From contig NZ_JAGINU010000001.1 in assembly GCF_017876315.1 (NCBI RefSeq), forward strand, positions 7,068,001 to 7,132,000: 64,000 nt of DNA. Reading direction: 5' to 3'. Source of the stretch: Pseudonocardia parietis. Lineage in GTDB: Bacteria; Actinomycetota; Actinomycetes; Mycobacteriales; Pseudonocardiaceae. A program made the translations under genes and the position numbers. Below the pieces are notes generated by a model, which was given only the letters and a program-made list of their open reading frames with translations, was not told the DNA's origin and ran no database searches. Of the stretch, positions 8,504 through 16,646 are shown one piece after another (the first letter of the stretch is position 1; each line of letters starts with the position of its first letter).

Positions 8504-9265
8504 ATGGACGTCGAACGGACCAGCGCACTGGTTTCCGCGCTGCGTCAGGCCGCCCACGATCTCGTGGGCCGGCGCGGCATCGCCGATCTCGAGCAGACCC
8601 TGCAGCAGATCGTGGAATCCGCCGTGGAGACCGTGCCGGGTGCCGACGCCGGTGGGATCACCATGACCACCGGCCGCGGCGAGGTCGGCTCCCGCAACCC
8701 CTCCACCGACGACGTGCGCTACCTCGACGGGCTCCAGACGACCTTGCACGAAGGGCCCTGCATCAGTGCGGTCGAGAGTGCGGCCGAGGTCGAGGGCGAG
8801 CCCGACGACGGGGTCGTGCTCGCCTCCGACCTGGCCGAGCCACCCGACGCCACCCGCTGGCCGACGTTCGCCCCGCAGGCGGTCGAGTACGGCTACCGGT
8901 CGATGATGTCGACCCGGCTCTCCCCGACCAGCAACGGTGTCCGGGCCGCCCTGAACCTCTACTCCCACGCCCCGCACACCTTCGACACCTCCGCCCGCGC
9001 CCTCGCCAGTCTCTTCGGGGTACAGGCGGCGCTGCTGCTCTACGGCGCCGACCAGGCCACCCACCTGACCGCGGCCCTGGGCAGCCGGGACACCATCGGG
9101 CAGGCCAAGGGGATCCTGATGGAGCGCTTCGACGTCGACGCGGACCAGGCGTTCCAGATGGTGGTGCAGTCCTCGCAACGCACCAACCTCAAGCTCGCCG
9201 ACGTCGCCCAGTGGCTGACCACGCACCGGACCGACACGAGCGCTCCGGGACCGCGGACGTCCTGA
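8504..9265 (+). CDS. GAF and ANTAR domain-containing antitermination regulator
   Basis: The 253-aa protein has an N-terminal GAF sensor domain (~30-170; LEQTLQQIVESAVETVPGAD, LHEGPCISAV, LASLFGVQAALLLY) and a C-terminal ANTAR RNA-binding domain (~185-240; IGQAKGILMERF followed by DADQAFQMVVQSSQRTN). Conserved ANTAR positions, including the Ala-Lys-Gly-Ile start and the aromatic/Ser core, are present. ANTAR proteins bind paired hexaloop hairpins in mRNA leaders and prevent termination. The GAF ligand is unknown. This domain order is very common in actinobacteria. No partner kinase lies next to it. Confidence 0.93.
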   Translation: MDVERTSALVSALRQAAHDLVGRRGIADLEQTLQQIVESAVETVPGADAGGITMTTGRGEVGSRNPSTDDVRYLDGLQTTLHEGPCISAVESAAEVEGEPDDGVVLASDLAEPPDATRWPTFAPQAVEYGYRSMMSTRLSPTSNGVRAALNLYSHAPHTFDTSARALASLFGVQAALLLYGADQATHLTAALGSRDTIGQAKGILMERFDVDADQAFQMVVQSSQRTNLKLADVAQWLTTHRTDTSAPGPRTS

Positions 9266-9361
9266 CACGCCGGGAGGTCCGAGCTCCTCCAGGAACCGTG
9301 CATGGCCCGGCTCTGGCCGGGTAGGCCTCCGGTGCCCGCAACCACGTGAGGAGTGATCGCG

Positions 9362-9592
9362 ATGGCAACCGGTGAGACCGGGTTCGGCGACGTCGTCTAC
9401 GACCTGGTGTCGGTCCAGTACCACGCCCTCAAGGGCGGCCACGACTACGGCCAGTACGTGCGCGACGCCCGCAACGGCGGCTACGAGGAGATCGCCTCCT
9501 TCTTCGAGAAGGTGATGGAGGAGGACTCCCAGCGCGCCGAGAAGTGCCACAAGTTCCTCGCCGAGCTGCAGAGCAAGGAGGGCGTCGGCTGA
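9362..9592 (+). CDS. Small conserved helical protein, 76 aa, unknown function
   Basis: The ATG at 9362 is preceded by GAGGAG with 8-base spacing, which favours it over the in-frame GTG at 9353. The product is a mostly helical 76-aa protein with evenly spaced acidic and His residues (YHALKGGHDYGQYVRDA, FFEKVMEEDSQRAEKCHKFL). The pattern recalls one helical pair of ferritin-like proteins, but the match is too weak to assign. It follows the GAF-ANTAR gene by 97 bp in the same direction. No function is claimed. Confidence 0.7.
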   Translation: MATGETGFGDVVYDLVSVQYHALKGGHDYGQYVRDARNGGYEEIASFFEKVMEEDSQRAEKCHKFLAELQSKEGVG

Positions 9593-9637
9593 GCCCGGCG
9601 GTCCAGGACGGCGGCGGTCCCGGGGCCGGCACGACGT

Positions 9638-9907
9638 GACCGGTCCCGGTACCACGGTCGCGAGGCCATCGTCAGCAACGTGTTCGGCCCGATCCTCTCC
9701 GATGTCGAGTCCTTCACCGCCGTACCCGACGAGATCCTGTCGCTGGACGAGAATCGCGTCCTGGCGCTCGGCCGCCACGGCGGTCAGGGCGCACACGGCC
9801 CGGTGCGCGCCAGGTTCGTCCACATCTGGACGGTCACCGACGGCCTGGTGTCGCGCTACCAGCAGCTGGCCGACACCCACAGCTTCCGCGTCGCCATCGG
9901 AAAGTAG
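9638..9907 (+). pseudogene. SnoaL-like (NTF2 fold) protein, C-terminal remnant
   Basis: The frame reads RYHGREAIVSNVFGPILSD, then FVHIWTVTDGLVSRYQQLADT. This is the second half of a SnoaL-like small hydrolase/isomerase. The N-terminal third, which contains the first helix and the conserved Asp, is missing. There is no start codon upstream of it: the frame runs back in phase to the stop of the 76-aa gene at 9592. A GTG at 9680 could start a 75-aa stub. It is best read as a 5'-truncated remnant. Confidence 0.7.
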
Positions 9908-9953
9908 CCGCCGCTACCCCGAATCAGCGGGCGGGATGAGAACGGGGTGGCCC

Positions 9954-10853
9954 TCAGGGCTTGAGGTGCTCGAGGAACCAGTCCCGCGCCGGGATCATGG
10001 AGGCGTCGAAGCCCTTGACGTAGGCGTCGAAGTGTCCGCCCGGCAGCATCACGAGCTTCTTGGGCTCGCGGGCCTTCTGATAGGCCGCCAGGGCCAGCTC
10101 GGTGGGCGTCAGGACGTCGTTCGCGGCGACGAGCATCAGCAGCGGCCTCGGGCTGATCCGCTCGACGACGCTGTCCGGGCTGTACTCCGACAACATCTCG
10201 ACCGAACGCAGGGTGATCTCGTTGCGCCAGGCCGGAGCCCGCTCCTCGTGGGTCTCGGTGAACCACGTGTAGGAGTCCGGGGTCGGCATCGCGGCCGGTC
10301 CGAGGGGGTCCTCGGATACGGCGGGAACCATGCCCGGCGCCTCGCCGCGGAAGCGGGCTTCACGGTCGGCGTCGAACATCTCGCGGAAGCCGCCGATGAA
10401 GTCCGAGCGGACCAGCGAGCGGATGTTCTCGTAACCGTTCACCAGCGGGACCTGCGACACGACGGCCTTCACACGGCTGTCGAACGCGCCGACGGTGAGC
10501 ACGTGGCCACCGGAGTAGCTGCTGCCCCACACGCCGACCCGGTTCCGGTCGACCTCGGGAAGGGTGAGCGCGTAGGTGATCGCGTGGCGGTAGTCGCGGA
10601 CCTGCGCAACGGGGTCGATCTCCTGGCGGGGTTCGCCGTCGCTGGCTCCGAAATTGCGGTTGTCGAACACCAGGGCATTGAGTCCGGCTTCGGAGAACGC
10701 GGCGGCGTACTTGTCGAGGAACATCTCCTTGACCGCGGAGAGACCGTGCGCCATGACGATCACCGGGGCGGTGCTGCTCGCGCCCTCGGCCGGGTAGAAC
10801 CAGCCCCGCAGCGTGGTGCCTTCGGCGTCGAACTCGATATCGCGTCGAGCCAT
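9954..10853 (-). CDS. Alpha/beta hydrolase (serine esterase/peptidase-like)
   Basis: The 299-aa protein starts at ATG 10853; the frame extends further upstream but that part is low-complexity non-coding sequence. IVMAHGLSAVKEMFLDKYA supplies the oxyanion region and GVWGSSYSGGHVL the Ser nucleophile elbow. VAANDVLTP carries the likely acid and LPGGHFDAY the His. The pattern matches YcjY/S15-like serine hydrolases that act on small esters or amides. No signal peptide is present, so it should be cytoplasmic. It lies downstream of and parallel to the AraC-type regulator, with 49 bp between them, and may be its target. Confidence 0.85.
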   Translation of the reverse strand: MARRDIEFDAEGTTLRGWFYPAEGASSTAPVIVMAHGLSAVKEMFLDKYAAAFSEAGLNALVFDNRNFGASDGEPRQEIDPVAQVRDYRHAITYALTLPEVDRNRVGVWGSSYSGGHVLTVGAFDSRVKAVVSQVPLVNGYENIRSLVRSDFIGGFREMFDADREARFRGEAPGMVPAVSEDPLGPAAMPTPDSYTWFTETHEERAPAWRNEITLRSVEMLSEYSPDSVVERISPRPLLMLVAANDVLTPTELALAAYQKAREPKKLVMLPGGHFDAYVKGFDASMIPARDWFLEHLKP

Positions 10854-10902
10854 CCTGAACTCTCCGTCGGGTCGTAGCGGTCGGCCCGGAGGGAGTCTCG
10901 AC

Positions 10903-11955
10903 TCAGCTCCGGGCCGCTGTGGCCCCAGTCTCACGACTCCGGGTCGGAGCTTCATGAACTCCGGCGACAGGCCCTTGCACGGACGCGCCATCGCGGTTCC
11001 CGGTCCGTGCCACGAGTCGGTACTCGCTCGGGGATGAGCCGTAGTGGGCCTTGAACGCCCGGCTGAAGTGACTGGCGTCGGAGAACCCCCACCGGTGGGC
11101 GATGGAGGACAGGGGCAGGTCGGCCTCGGTCAGTTCTTCGCGGGCCCGGGCCAGGCGTCGGACCCGGATCACTTCGCCGGCGGTCTGGCCGGTGGCGTTG
11201 AAGATCCGGTTCACGGTCCGGACCGAGACGCCGTGCGCGCTGGCGACGGCCGCGGGGGTGACGGTGGCGCCGAGCAGGTGGCGCTCGATGTAGCGGTCCA
11301 TCGCGTCTCGTAGGGCCGGCTGGGCCATGCTCGTCGTCGGCATGTCGCCACCCGACCGCAGCGCCCCGATGAACAGCTCCAGGGTCGCGTTGCGGGCCGC
11401 ACTCACCGACTGCGAGCCCAGATCGGGAAGGGCGACGCTGAGGGTGTCGAGGTAGGACGTCAGCAGGCGGGTGGCCGGCTTCGTCCCGTCGAGCATGACC
11501 CCGCCGGCTACCCACGCTCGCCCGCTGACCTCGTCGAGCGCAGCCCGGGGGATCAGCAGGCTCCGCTTGGACAGCGGCTCCGACACCGCGAACCGGGCAG
11601 ACTTGGTGCTGTCCCAGACCACGGCGTCACCAGGCCTGAGCTCGGCCTCGGCGTCGCCCTGCGCGACGGTCTCCCGCCCGGCCAGGGTGATCAGCACGAT
11701 CACGAACTCGCCATCGGTCCCGGCGAGCTCCCGACGTGTTCGCGTCCCTGAGCACGGGCCGCACGTACAGTCGACCAGGGCCAGATCGTCGATCCACCAC
11801 CGCCGGACGGCGGCCTCGAACATCACGGAGCTGCGCTCCTGCCGCGGTATCGCGATCGACCAGGGCAGGTGAGTCTTCGAGAGCATGTCTTGCCACTGCT
11901 CCGCCACGCCGTCTCGCTCGTCGTCCGTTCGCCAGAACTCCCCGCCTCGCGCCAC
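10903..11955 (-). CDS. AraC family transcriptional regulator (FeaR-like)
   Basis: The 350-aa protein has an N-terminal AraC-binding-like domain (~20-200) with the FeaR-type segment LRPGDAVVWDSTKSARF. A C-terminal double helix-turn-helix follows (~240-335; TPAAVASAHGVSVRTVNRIF, then LSSIAHRWGFSDASHFSRAFK and YGSSPSEYR). A GTG at 11955 with GAGAGG 8 bases upstream is the chosen start; the frame continues to 12195 only by running into IS sequence. Such regulators usually activate neighbouring catabolic genes, here probably the adjacent hydrolase. The IS21 element has inserted about 130 bp upstream of its start and may affect its promoter. Confidence 0.88.
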   Translation of the reverse strand: MARGGEFWRTDDERDGVAEQWQDMLSKTHLPWSIAIPRQERSSVMFEAAVRRWWIDDLALVDCTCGPCSGTRTRRELAGTDGEFVIVLITLAGRETVAQGDAEAELRPGDAVVWDSTKSARFAVSEPLSKRSLLIPRAALDEVSGRAWVAGGVMLDGTKPATRLLTSYLDTLSVALPDLGSQSVSAARNATLELFIGALRSGGDMPTTSMAQPALRDAMDRYIERHLLGATVTPAAVASAHGVSVRTVNRIFNATGQTAGEVIRVRRLARAREELTEADLPLSSIAHRWGFSDASHFSRAFKAHYGSSPSEYRLVARTGNRDGASVQGPVAGVHEAPTRSRETGATAARS

Positions 11956-12080
11956 GACCTGGTCCTCTCGTCCGACAGCGCTGTCCGACCACGTCAGGCA
12001 AGCCACAGTAGGGAGGACGACGTCCCTCGACCAGGGGCCACCGGGCTGACGCCTACCGCTACCCATCGGGCTCGGTGGTC

Positions 12081-12087
12081 GCCCTGA
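12081..12087. repeat. Target site duplication of IS21 element, left copy
   Basis: GCCCTGA directly precedes the left end of the IS21-family element and is repeated at 16041-16047 directly after its right end. Seven bases is within the 4-8 bp usual for IS21. Confidence 0.9.
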
Positions 12088-12240
12088 TGTCGCGTGCCAG
12101 CGAGAAGGGACCACCGGTTTGCCATGAGGTAGGGACCACGTCGGCGGTCGCGGGCCGTGTGATGGAGGGTGGCTGTGGCGGCCCTGGTCGGTCAACTCTG
12201 GCCGGCTGATTTGTCGGCCGTGGTGCGGCCGGTGAGGGTG

Positions 12241-12243
12241 GGT
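12241..12243. repeat. Target site duplication of IS3 element (GGT), partner at 13548-13550
   Basis: GGT abuts both ends of the IS3 element. Joining the flanks with one copy kept restores the istB reading frame through to a stop, which confirms the exact borders. Confidence 0.85.
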
Positions 12244-12273
12244 TGAGCTTCCCCCGGTTCGCCGGAGTCCGGG

Positions 12274-13170
12274 TTATCTGTGATCGTCGCGCTGGGCGCG
12301 ATGGTAGGTGTCCTCGTACTCGTCGGGTGAGAGTCCTCCGAGGCCGGCCTGGATCCGGCGCGGGTTGTACCAGCCGTCGAGGTAGCGGATCAGGGCGTGC
12401 TCGGCCTCGGCGCGGGTGGCGAAGGTCGTGCCCGGCCAGTACATCAACTCGATCTTGATCGTGGACCACAGGTTCTCGGCGAGAGCGTTGTCGTAGCTGT
12501 CCCCTGTGGACCCGGTCGAGGGGGCGGCCCCGGCGTCGACGAGGCGCTGAGTGAACCGCAGCGCGGTGTATTGGGCGCCCTTGTCGCTGTGAAAGATCAA
12601 CTGTCCGGTGCGGATGTCGCGGGAGCGCAGGGCGTGGTTGAGCGCGGTGAGCACCAGCGTCGTAGTGGCGCGGGGGTCGGTGGCCCAGCCGACGACCCGG
12701 TTGGAGAACGCGTCCCGCACGCTGGCCAGCCATACGACGCCCTCGCCGGTGACGATCCGGGTCAGGTCGGCCACCCACACTCGGTCCGGCGCGGACGCGG
12801 TGAAGTCGCGTTCGAGCAGGTCCGGAGCGGGCCGATGCGACGGGTCCTGCCGGGTCGAGCCGTGGCGCCAGCCGCGGCGCAGGTGCGCGCCCTGCAGGCC
12901 GTGCTCGCGCATCACTCGCTCGACGCGCTTGCGTCCGACGTGCACGCCTTGTCGGCGCAGTTCGAGCCAGACCCGCGGGGAGCCGTAGGCGGCGGCGAAC
13001 TCGTTGACGCTGCGAATCTTCCCGATCTGCTCGAGCAGGGTCGCGTCGTCGAGCTCGCGCCGCGATGGGTTGGCGCGGCGGGTGCGCCAGTCGTAGTAGG
13101 TCGAGGTGGGCACACCGAGGACCCGTAGTACGAGACCGGCGGGGAAGCCATGGACGTCGATGAAGCTCAT
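12274..13170 (-). CDS. IS3-family transposase OrfB (DDE catalytic subunit)
   Basis: The 298-aa protein has an N-terminal HTH_21 region (PTSTYYDWRTRRAN, RVERVMREHGLQG) and the rve integrase core. All three catalytic acids are present: Asp in RVWVADLTRI, Asp in LIFHSDKGAQYT and Glu in SYDNALAENLWSTIKIE. It looks intact. The ATG at 13170 lies in an ATGA overlap with orfA, and GGAGG stands 5 bases upstream of it. Translation is therefore probably by re-initiation rather than the programmed -1 frameshift common in IS3 elements. Confidence 0.93.
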   Translation of the reverse strand: MSFIDVHGFPAGLVLRVLGVPTSTYYDWRTRRANPSRRELDDATLLEQIGKIRSVNEFAAAYGSPRVWLELRRQGVHVGRKRVERVMREHGLQGAHLRRGWRHGSTRQDPSHRPAPDLLERDFTASAPDRVWVADLTRIVTGEGVVWLASVRDAFSNRVVGWATDPRATTTLVLTALNHALRSRDIRTGQLIFHSDKGAQYTALRFTQRLVDAGAAPSTGSTGDSYDNALAENLWSTIKIELMYWPGTTFATRAEAEHALIRYLDGWYNPRRIQAGLGGLSPDEYEDTYHRAQRDDHR

Positions 13171-13478
13171 GACCACCTCCGGGTCGGGCCGATCTCGCTG
13201 GCGAAATAGGCACTCGCCGCGCGCAGGACCTCGTTGACCCGCCGCAGCTCGGCGTTCTCCTTCGCCAGCCGGCGGTTCTCGACGACCATGTCGGTGCTCG
13301 GGCGATCGGCGCGCTGGCCATCGTCGGCCTCGGCTTGGCGGACCCAGTTGCGCAGGGCTTCATGGTGGACATTGAGCTGCTCAGCCAGCCTGCGGAACGA
13401 CGGCCGCGGGTCAGACTCCCGATAGAGACGGACCGCGCGTTCCCGCAGCTCATCAGGGTACTTCTTCGGTGCCGGCAC
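13167..13478 (-). CDS. IS3-family transposase OrfA (helix-turn-helix subunit)
   Basis: The 103-aa protein starts at GTG 13478 (reads VPAPKKYPDELRERAVRLYR). It contains the HTH_Tnp_1 helix-turn-helix (RPSFRRLAEQLNVHHEALRNWV) followed by a leucine-zipper-like helix (ENRRLAKENAELRRVNEVL), the usual OrfA plan for binding the terminal repeats and multimerising. It ends in the ATGA overlap with orfB. Confidence 0.9.
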   Translation of the reverse strand: MPAPKKYPDELRERAVRLYRESDPRPSFRRLAEQLNVHHEALRNWVRQAEADDGQRADRPSTDMVVENRRLAKENAELRRVNEVLRAASAYFASEIGPTRRWS

Positions 13479-13498
13479 CAGTGCCTTCCTTCCGGTTC

Positions 13499-14338
13499 TC
13501 AAGATCGAACCAGTCTTCGAAGACTCCGGCAAAGCGGGGGAACCTCAGGTTTCTGGCGTTGGCGGTAGCTGTCGCCTTCGACGACGAGTTCGTAGGACGC
13601 TGACTGGAGTCGGTCGATCGCGGACTGGGCCAGCAGCGGGTCGGCCATCATGGTCACCATCTCGCTGGGGTCGCGGTTCGAGGTGGTGATCGTCGAGCCC
13701 TGCCGGTGGCGTTCGACGACGAGTTCGTAGAAGTCGCTGGTGTCGGTGGCGCCCAGCGGGTGCAGGGCCAGGTCGTCGAGGACGAGTAGATCGACGCGGT
13801 GCAGCTTGCGCAGCTCGTCGTCGTGGGTGCCGTCGAGGCGGGCCGCCCGCAGGCGTTTAAACAGCTTGTCGGCCCGTTCGAAGTGCACCGAGTGGCGGCG
13901 GCGGACTGCGGCATGCCCGAGTGCGGTGGCCAGAAAGGTCTTGCCGACTCCGACCGGACCCATGATCAGCGCGTTGTGGGCGTCGGCGAGGAAGCGCAGC
14001 GAGCACAGTTCCGACCACAGTTGGCGGTCGAAGGCGGCGGAGCTGGTGTCGTCCCAGGCCTCGAGCACCATGGTGGGGTCGAGCCCGGCGCGCTGGGCGC
14101 GCAGGGTGGTGGCCTGGCGATCCCGGCGGTTGACCTCGTCGGCGAGCAGCATCTCCAGGAAGTCGTGGTGGGCCAGGTGCTGGGTGCGGGCCAGGGCGAG
14201 GCGTTCGGGCAGGGTGTCGAGCAGTCGGCCGAGCTTGAGCCGGCGCATCAGCTCCTTGAGCTCGGCCGAGACTTCCACCCGTTGTGGTGTCGCACTGCTG
14301 GCAACGGGCGTGGGCGGCTTCGGGCTCCGGCTGCTCAT
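13499..14338 (-). CDS. istB: IstB ATP-binding helper of IS21 element, C-terminus altered by the IS3 insertion
   Basis: The 279-aa AAA+ protein has Walker A GPVGVGKTFLATAL, Walker B LLVLDDLALHPL, sensor TITTSNRDPSEMV and the family tail SYELVVEGDSYRQRQKP. After that Pro the frame enters the IS3 right end and finishes with 15 residues encoded by IS3 sequence (EVPPLCRSLRRLVRS). Re-joining the flanks gives a different 15-residue tail (TLTGRTTADKSAGQS) before a stop. The ATPase core is complete, so activity may survive. It starts in ATGA overlapping istA. Confidence 0.92.
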   Translation of the reverse strand: MSSRSPKPPTPVASSATPQRVEVSAELKELMRRLKLGRLLDTLPERLALARTQHLAHHDFLEMLLADEVNRRDRQATTLRAQRAGLDPTMVLEAWDDTSSAAFDRQLWSELCSLRFLADAHNALIMGPVGVGKTFLATALGHAAVRRRHSVHFERADKLFKRLRAARLDGTHDDELRKLHRVDLLVLDDLALHPLGATDTSDFYELVVERHRQGSTITTSNRDPSEMVTMMADPLLAQSAIDRLQSASYELVVEGDSYRQRQKPEVPPLCRSLRRLVRS

Positions 14339-15906
14339 GAGGGCCGCCGGCTGCTGAACTCGCCGGCGTCGCGGACGAACCGGCCCGCCGCCGGCACCAC
14401 CGCGCCGGCTTCGGCAGCGGTGTGCGAGGTGGAGTCAGTGTCGCCCACGCCGCGGGCGAGCATGCGTTCGATAAGCCCGACGTTGATGACTTCGACCTCG
14501 AGTGCCCGGGCGCAGGCCGTGTCCAGGTCCGGCGCGCCGTGGCGGCGGGCGAGCCCGAGTAGCCGGTAGACCTGCCGCATCTTGGTCCAGGGCAGCGGGT
14601 GGTCGAGTACCGCGGCGGCGTAGGCGCCCACGTTCGGACCGTAGGTTTCCGCGCGGCGGGCAAGCCCGTCCAGATCCCGCAGCGCATAGGCGCTGACCTC
14701 GTCGGGCAGGTCGGCCGGGTCGGTGTGGCGCCGCCCGGGCGCTTGGCGGGGATGGACCTTGATCAGCTGGCCGCGGTGATAGAGCTTGACCGTGGTCGCG
14801 TCCGCGCGAGCGCTGATGCGTCGGCCGATCAGCTCACCGGGTACCGAATAGATCCCGCGGGCCACCTCGACATGGCGATCCCGGGCGACCTTGGGCTGAG
14901 TGAAACTCGGGACCTGGAACGCCGAGGTCGGCGCCGGGCCCAACAGAGCGGCTTCCTCGGCAGCGAACACTTCACCAGGGCGGGCCCGGGTGCTGCCGTG
15001 GATCCGTCGCCCAGCCACGTGGGTGCACCAGTGCGCCGCGCGTGCCCGGCAATCGGCCAGGTCGACGAAGCTCTCACCGGCGAAGAAGTTCCCGCGCACG
15101 TACTGCACCGCGCGTTCGACGCGCGGTTTGTCCTGCGGGTGCCGCACCCGGGCCGGGTCGATCGCGAAGCCGCGGTGCTGGGCGTACTCGCGGAAGGCGT
15201 CGTTGAACCGTGGATAGAGCGCATCTGCTCGGTCCACCACCGGCGCCAGGTTGTCCGGGATGACCACAGCGAACACGCCGCCGAAGAACGCCCAGGCGGC
15301 GTCGAACCCGGCGATCACCTCGTCCTGGGTTTGGCGATGGGTGGCGAACACGAACAGGTGCCGCGAGTAGACCGCAGTGAAGATCAACCCGTGGGTGACG
15401 CGCCGGTTCCCACGGACCGGGTCCGGGATCAGGCCAAGTCGGCCGAAGTCGACCTGCACCTCCACGCCCGGGTCGCCATCGGCGACCGGCACGGTGGCTC
15501 GTCGTCGGCCGAACCCGAGCTCGGCCACGGCGAAGCGGTGCAGCGTCCGATACGGCACCGCCACTCCGCGCCGCTCCAACAGTACGTGCACCTTGACCAG
15601 CGTCAGGCCGTCTCCCAGCCAGCCCTCGATCCGTTCTCGCTCGCCGGCGATGGTCTCCCACGACACACCGGTGCCCCGCGGTCGCGCCGGGCGCACCGCA
15701 GCCACCACCGCGCCCAGCAACTCGTCCGTGAGCTGGTCGACGCCGCCGTCACGGTCCAGCCCGGCGGCCTTACCGGCTTCGACGTAGCGGCGGACCGTCT
15801 TACGGTCCACCCCGGCCAGCGTTGTCACCTCGCGCAGCGACCGGCCATCCAGCCACAGCCGCAGGATCTCCTTCACCTCGATCACCGACACCTCCCGGTA
15901 GCTCAT
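14335..15906 (-). CDS. istA: IstA transposase of IS21 element
   Basis: The 523-aa protein has an N-terminal HTH (VIEVKEILRLWLDGRSLREVTTLAGVDRKTVRRY in sections), then the rve catalytic core with Asp in VQVDFGRLG, Asp in FAVVIPDNLAP and Glu in KPRVERAVQYVRGNF. A C-terminal Mu-like beta domain follows (RDRHVEVARGIYSVP, DATTVKLYHRG). All catalytic residues are present and the gene looks intact. An ATG at 15906 is chosen; an in-frame GTG at 15918 is possible. The stop overlaps the istB start. Confidence 0.94.
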   Translation of the reverse strand: MSYREVSVIEVKEILRLWLDGRSLREVTTLAGVDRKTVRRYVEAGKAAGLDRDGGVDQLTDELLGAVVAAVRPARPRGTGVSWETIAGERERIEGWLGDGLTLVKVHVLLERRGVAVPYRTLHRFAVAELGFGRRRATVPVADGDPGVEVQVDFGRLGLIPDPVRGNRRVTHGLIFTAVYSRHLFVFATHRQTQDEVIAGFDAAWAFFGGVFAVVIPDNLAPVVDRADALYPRFNDAFREYAQHRGFAIDPARVRHPQDKPRVERAVQYVRGNFFAGESFVDLADCRARAAHWCTHVAGRRIHGSTRARPGEVFAAEEAALLGPAPTSAFQVPSFTQPKVARDRHVEVARGIYSVPGELIGRRISARADATTVKLYHRGQLIKVHPRQAPGRRHTDPADLPDEVSAYALRDLDGLARRAETYGPNVGAYAAAVLDHPLPWTKMRQVYRLLGLARRHGAPDLDTACARALEVEVINVGLIERMLARGVGDTDSTSHTAAEAGAVVPAAGRFVRDAGEFSSRRPS

Positions 15907-16040
15907 GCGGTCGACCACAACGGCCGCACGACCTACCGGCGGGGAGCCACGCCGAGGGTGGTCCCATCACTGGCAAACAGGTGGTCCCATCCTCATGGCA
16001 GAACTACACCTCAGTGGTCCCATGATCGTGGCAAGCGACA

Positions 16041-16047
16041 GCCCTGA
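16041..16047. repeat. Target site duplication of IS21 element, right copy
   Basis: GCCCTGA directly follows the terminal CA of the IS21 element and matches 12081-12087 exactly. Confidence 0.9.
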
Positions 16048-16099
16048 CGAAGGGTTGACGAACGCTGCCCTGGTCCTCGGCGCCGGGCAGACTACCGAG

Positions 16100-16642
16100 A
16101 TGGCGTCCGATCCCGCGCCCATCGACACCGTCGTCGACGAGCTGCTGACCAGCCCCGCCTGTACCGAGGAGATCCGGACGCAGGCACCGTCGGCTCCGGG
16201 TCTCTACGCCTGGTGGGCGCCACCAGCTGTCCTCCCCGAGCTCGTCGGCCCTGCCCACCCCGCCGTGCCGGATCTTCGACTGCTCTACGTCGGCATCGCG
16301 ACGAAGCTCCGCTCCCGGCTCGTCTCGAACCACCTCGGACGAAGCGGCAGTTCCACGCTCCGGCGCACCCTCGCCGGCCTCCTGCTCGACGAGCAGAGCT
16401 ACCGGACCCGCTGGACCGATCGCGTGGTCCTGATCGACGACGACGAAGTTCGGCTCACCGGCTGGATGGGCACCAACCTCCGCGTCTCCTGGTGCACGTA
16501 CCCGACACCGCGTGATGTGGAGGGCGACATCATCCGGGCCCTGCACCCGCCCCTCAACGCCGACCACGCCTCGGGCACCACTCTCCAGGTCGTCAAAGCC
16601 GCCCGACGCCACTACTACGACAGCGCCGGACCTCGGCCCTGA
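16100..16642 (+). CDS. GIY-YIG nuclease-like domain protein
   Basis: The 180-aa protein contains GLYAWW (about residue 35) and LRLLYVGIATKLRSRLVSN (about 60-80), which form the GIY...YIG signature. Basic residues follow, with a conserved-looking Arg, and a Glu appears late (VEGDIIRALHPPLNADH) as in the family core. Such small stand-alone proteins are often of unknown role; DNA cleavage is possible. The ATG at 16100 is the first start outside the IS21 element; its ribosome site is weak, and an in-frame TTG at 16055 is an alternative. The IS21 element lies 60 bp upstream. Confidence 0.78.
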   Translation: MASDPAPIDTVVDELLTSPACTEEIRTQAPSAPGLYAWWAPPAVLPELVGPAHPAVPDLRLLYVGIATKLRSRLVSNHLGRSGSSTLRRTLAGLLLDEQSYRTRWTDRVVLIDDDEVRLTGWMGTNLRVSWCTYPTPRDVEGDIIRALHPPLNADHASGTTLQVVKAARRHYYDSAGPRP

Positions 16643-16646
16643 GATT

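Larger units (their letters stand above)
12244..13547 (-). mobile_element. IS3-family insertion sequence inside istB
   Basis: Inverted ends of about 26 bp lie at 12244-12269 and 13522-13547, with consensus TGAGSTTCCCCCGSTT then YGCCGGAGTC and TG...CA termini. The 1304-bp element carries orfA and orfB of an IS3-type transposase on the minus strand. GGT flanks it on both sides (12241-12243 and 13548-13550), a 3-bp target duplication as expected for IS3. Removing the element and one GGT restores an uninterrupted istB 3' end. Confidence 0.95.
12088..16040 (-). mobile_element. IS21-family insertion sequence, interrupted by a nested IS3-family element
   Basis: The ends are TGTCGCGTGCCA (12088-12099) and, inverted, TGTCGCTTGCCA (16040-16029), beginning TG and ending CA. 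Inside the ends the multiple terminal repeats typical of IS21 are visible: TGCCA-N7-GGGACCAC twice on the left and three related copies on the right. It carries istA and istB on the minus strand with an ATGA overlap. Without the nested element and its duplicated GGT the length is about 2646 bp, normal for the family. It sits in what was a ~184-bp intergenic region between the divergent AraC and GIY-YIG genes. Confidence 0.93.

Noticed and set aside
11956..12195. 80-residue N-terminal extension of the AraC regulator
   Set aside because: The frame runs into IS21 sequence and GTG 11955 has a good ribosome site, so the extension is not coding.
13160..13190. Programmed -1 frameshift between IS3 orfA and orfB
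   Set aside because: No slippery run is present; an ATGA overlap with GGAGG just upstream fits re-initiation.
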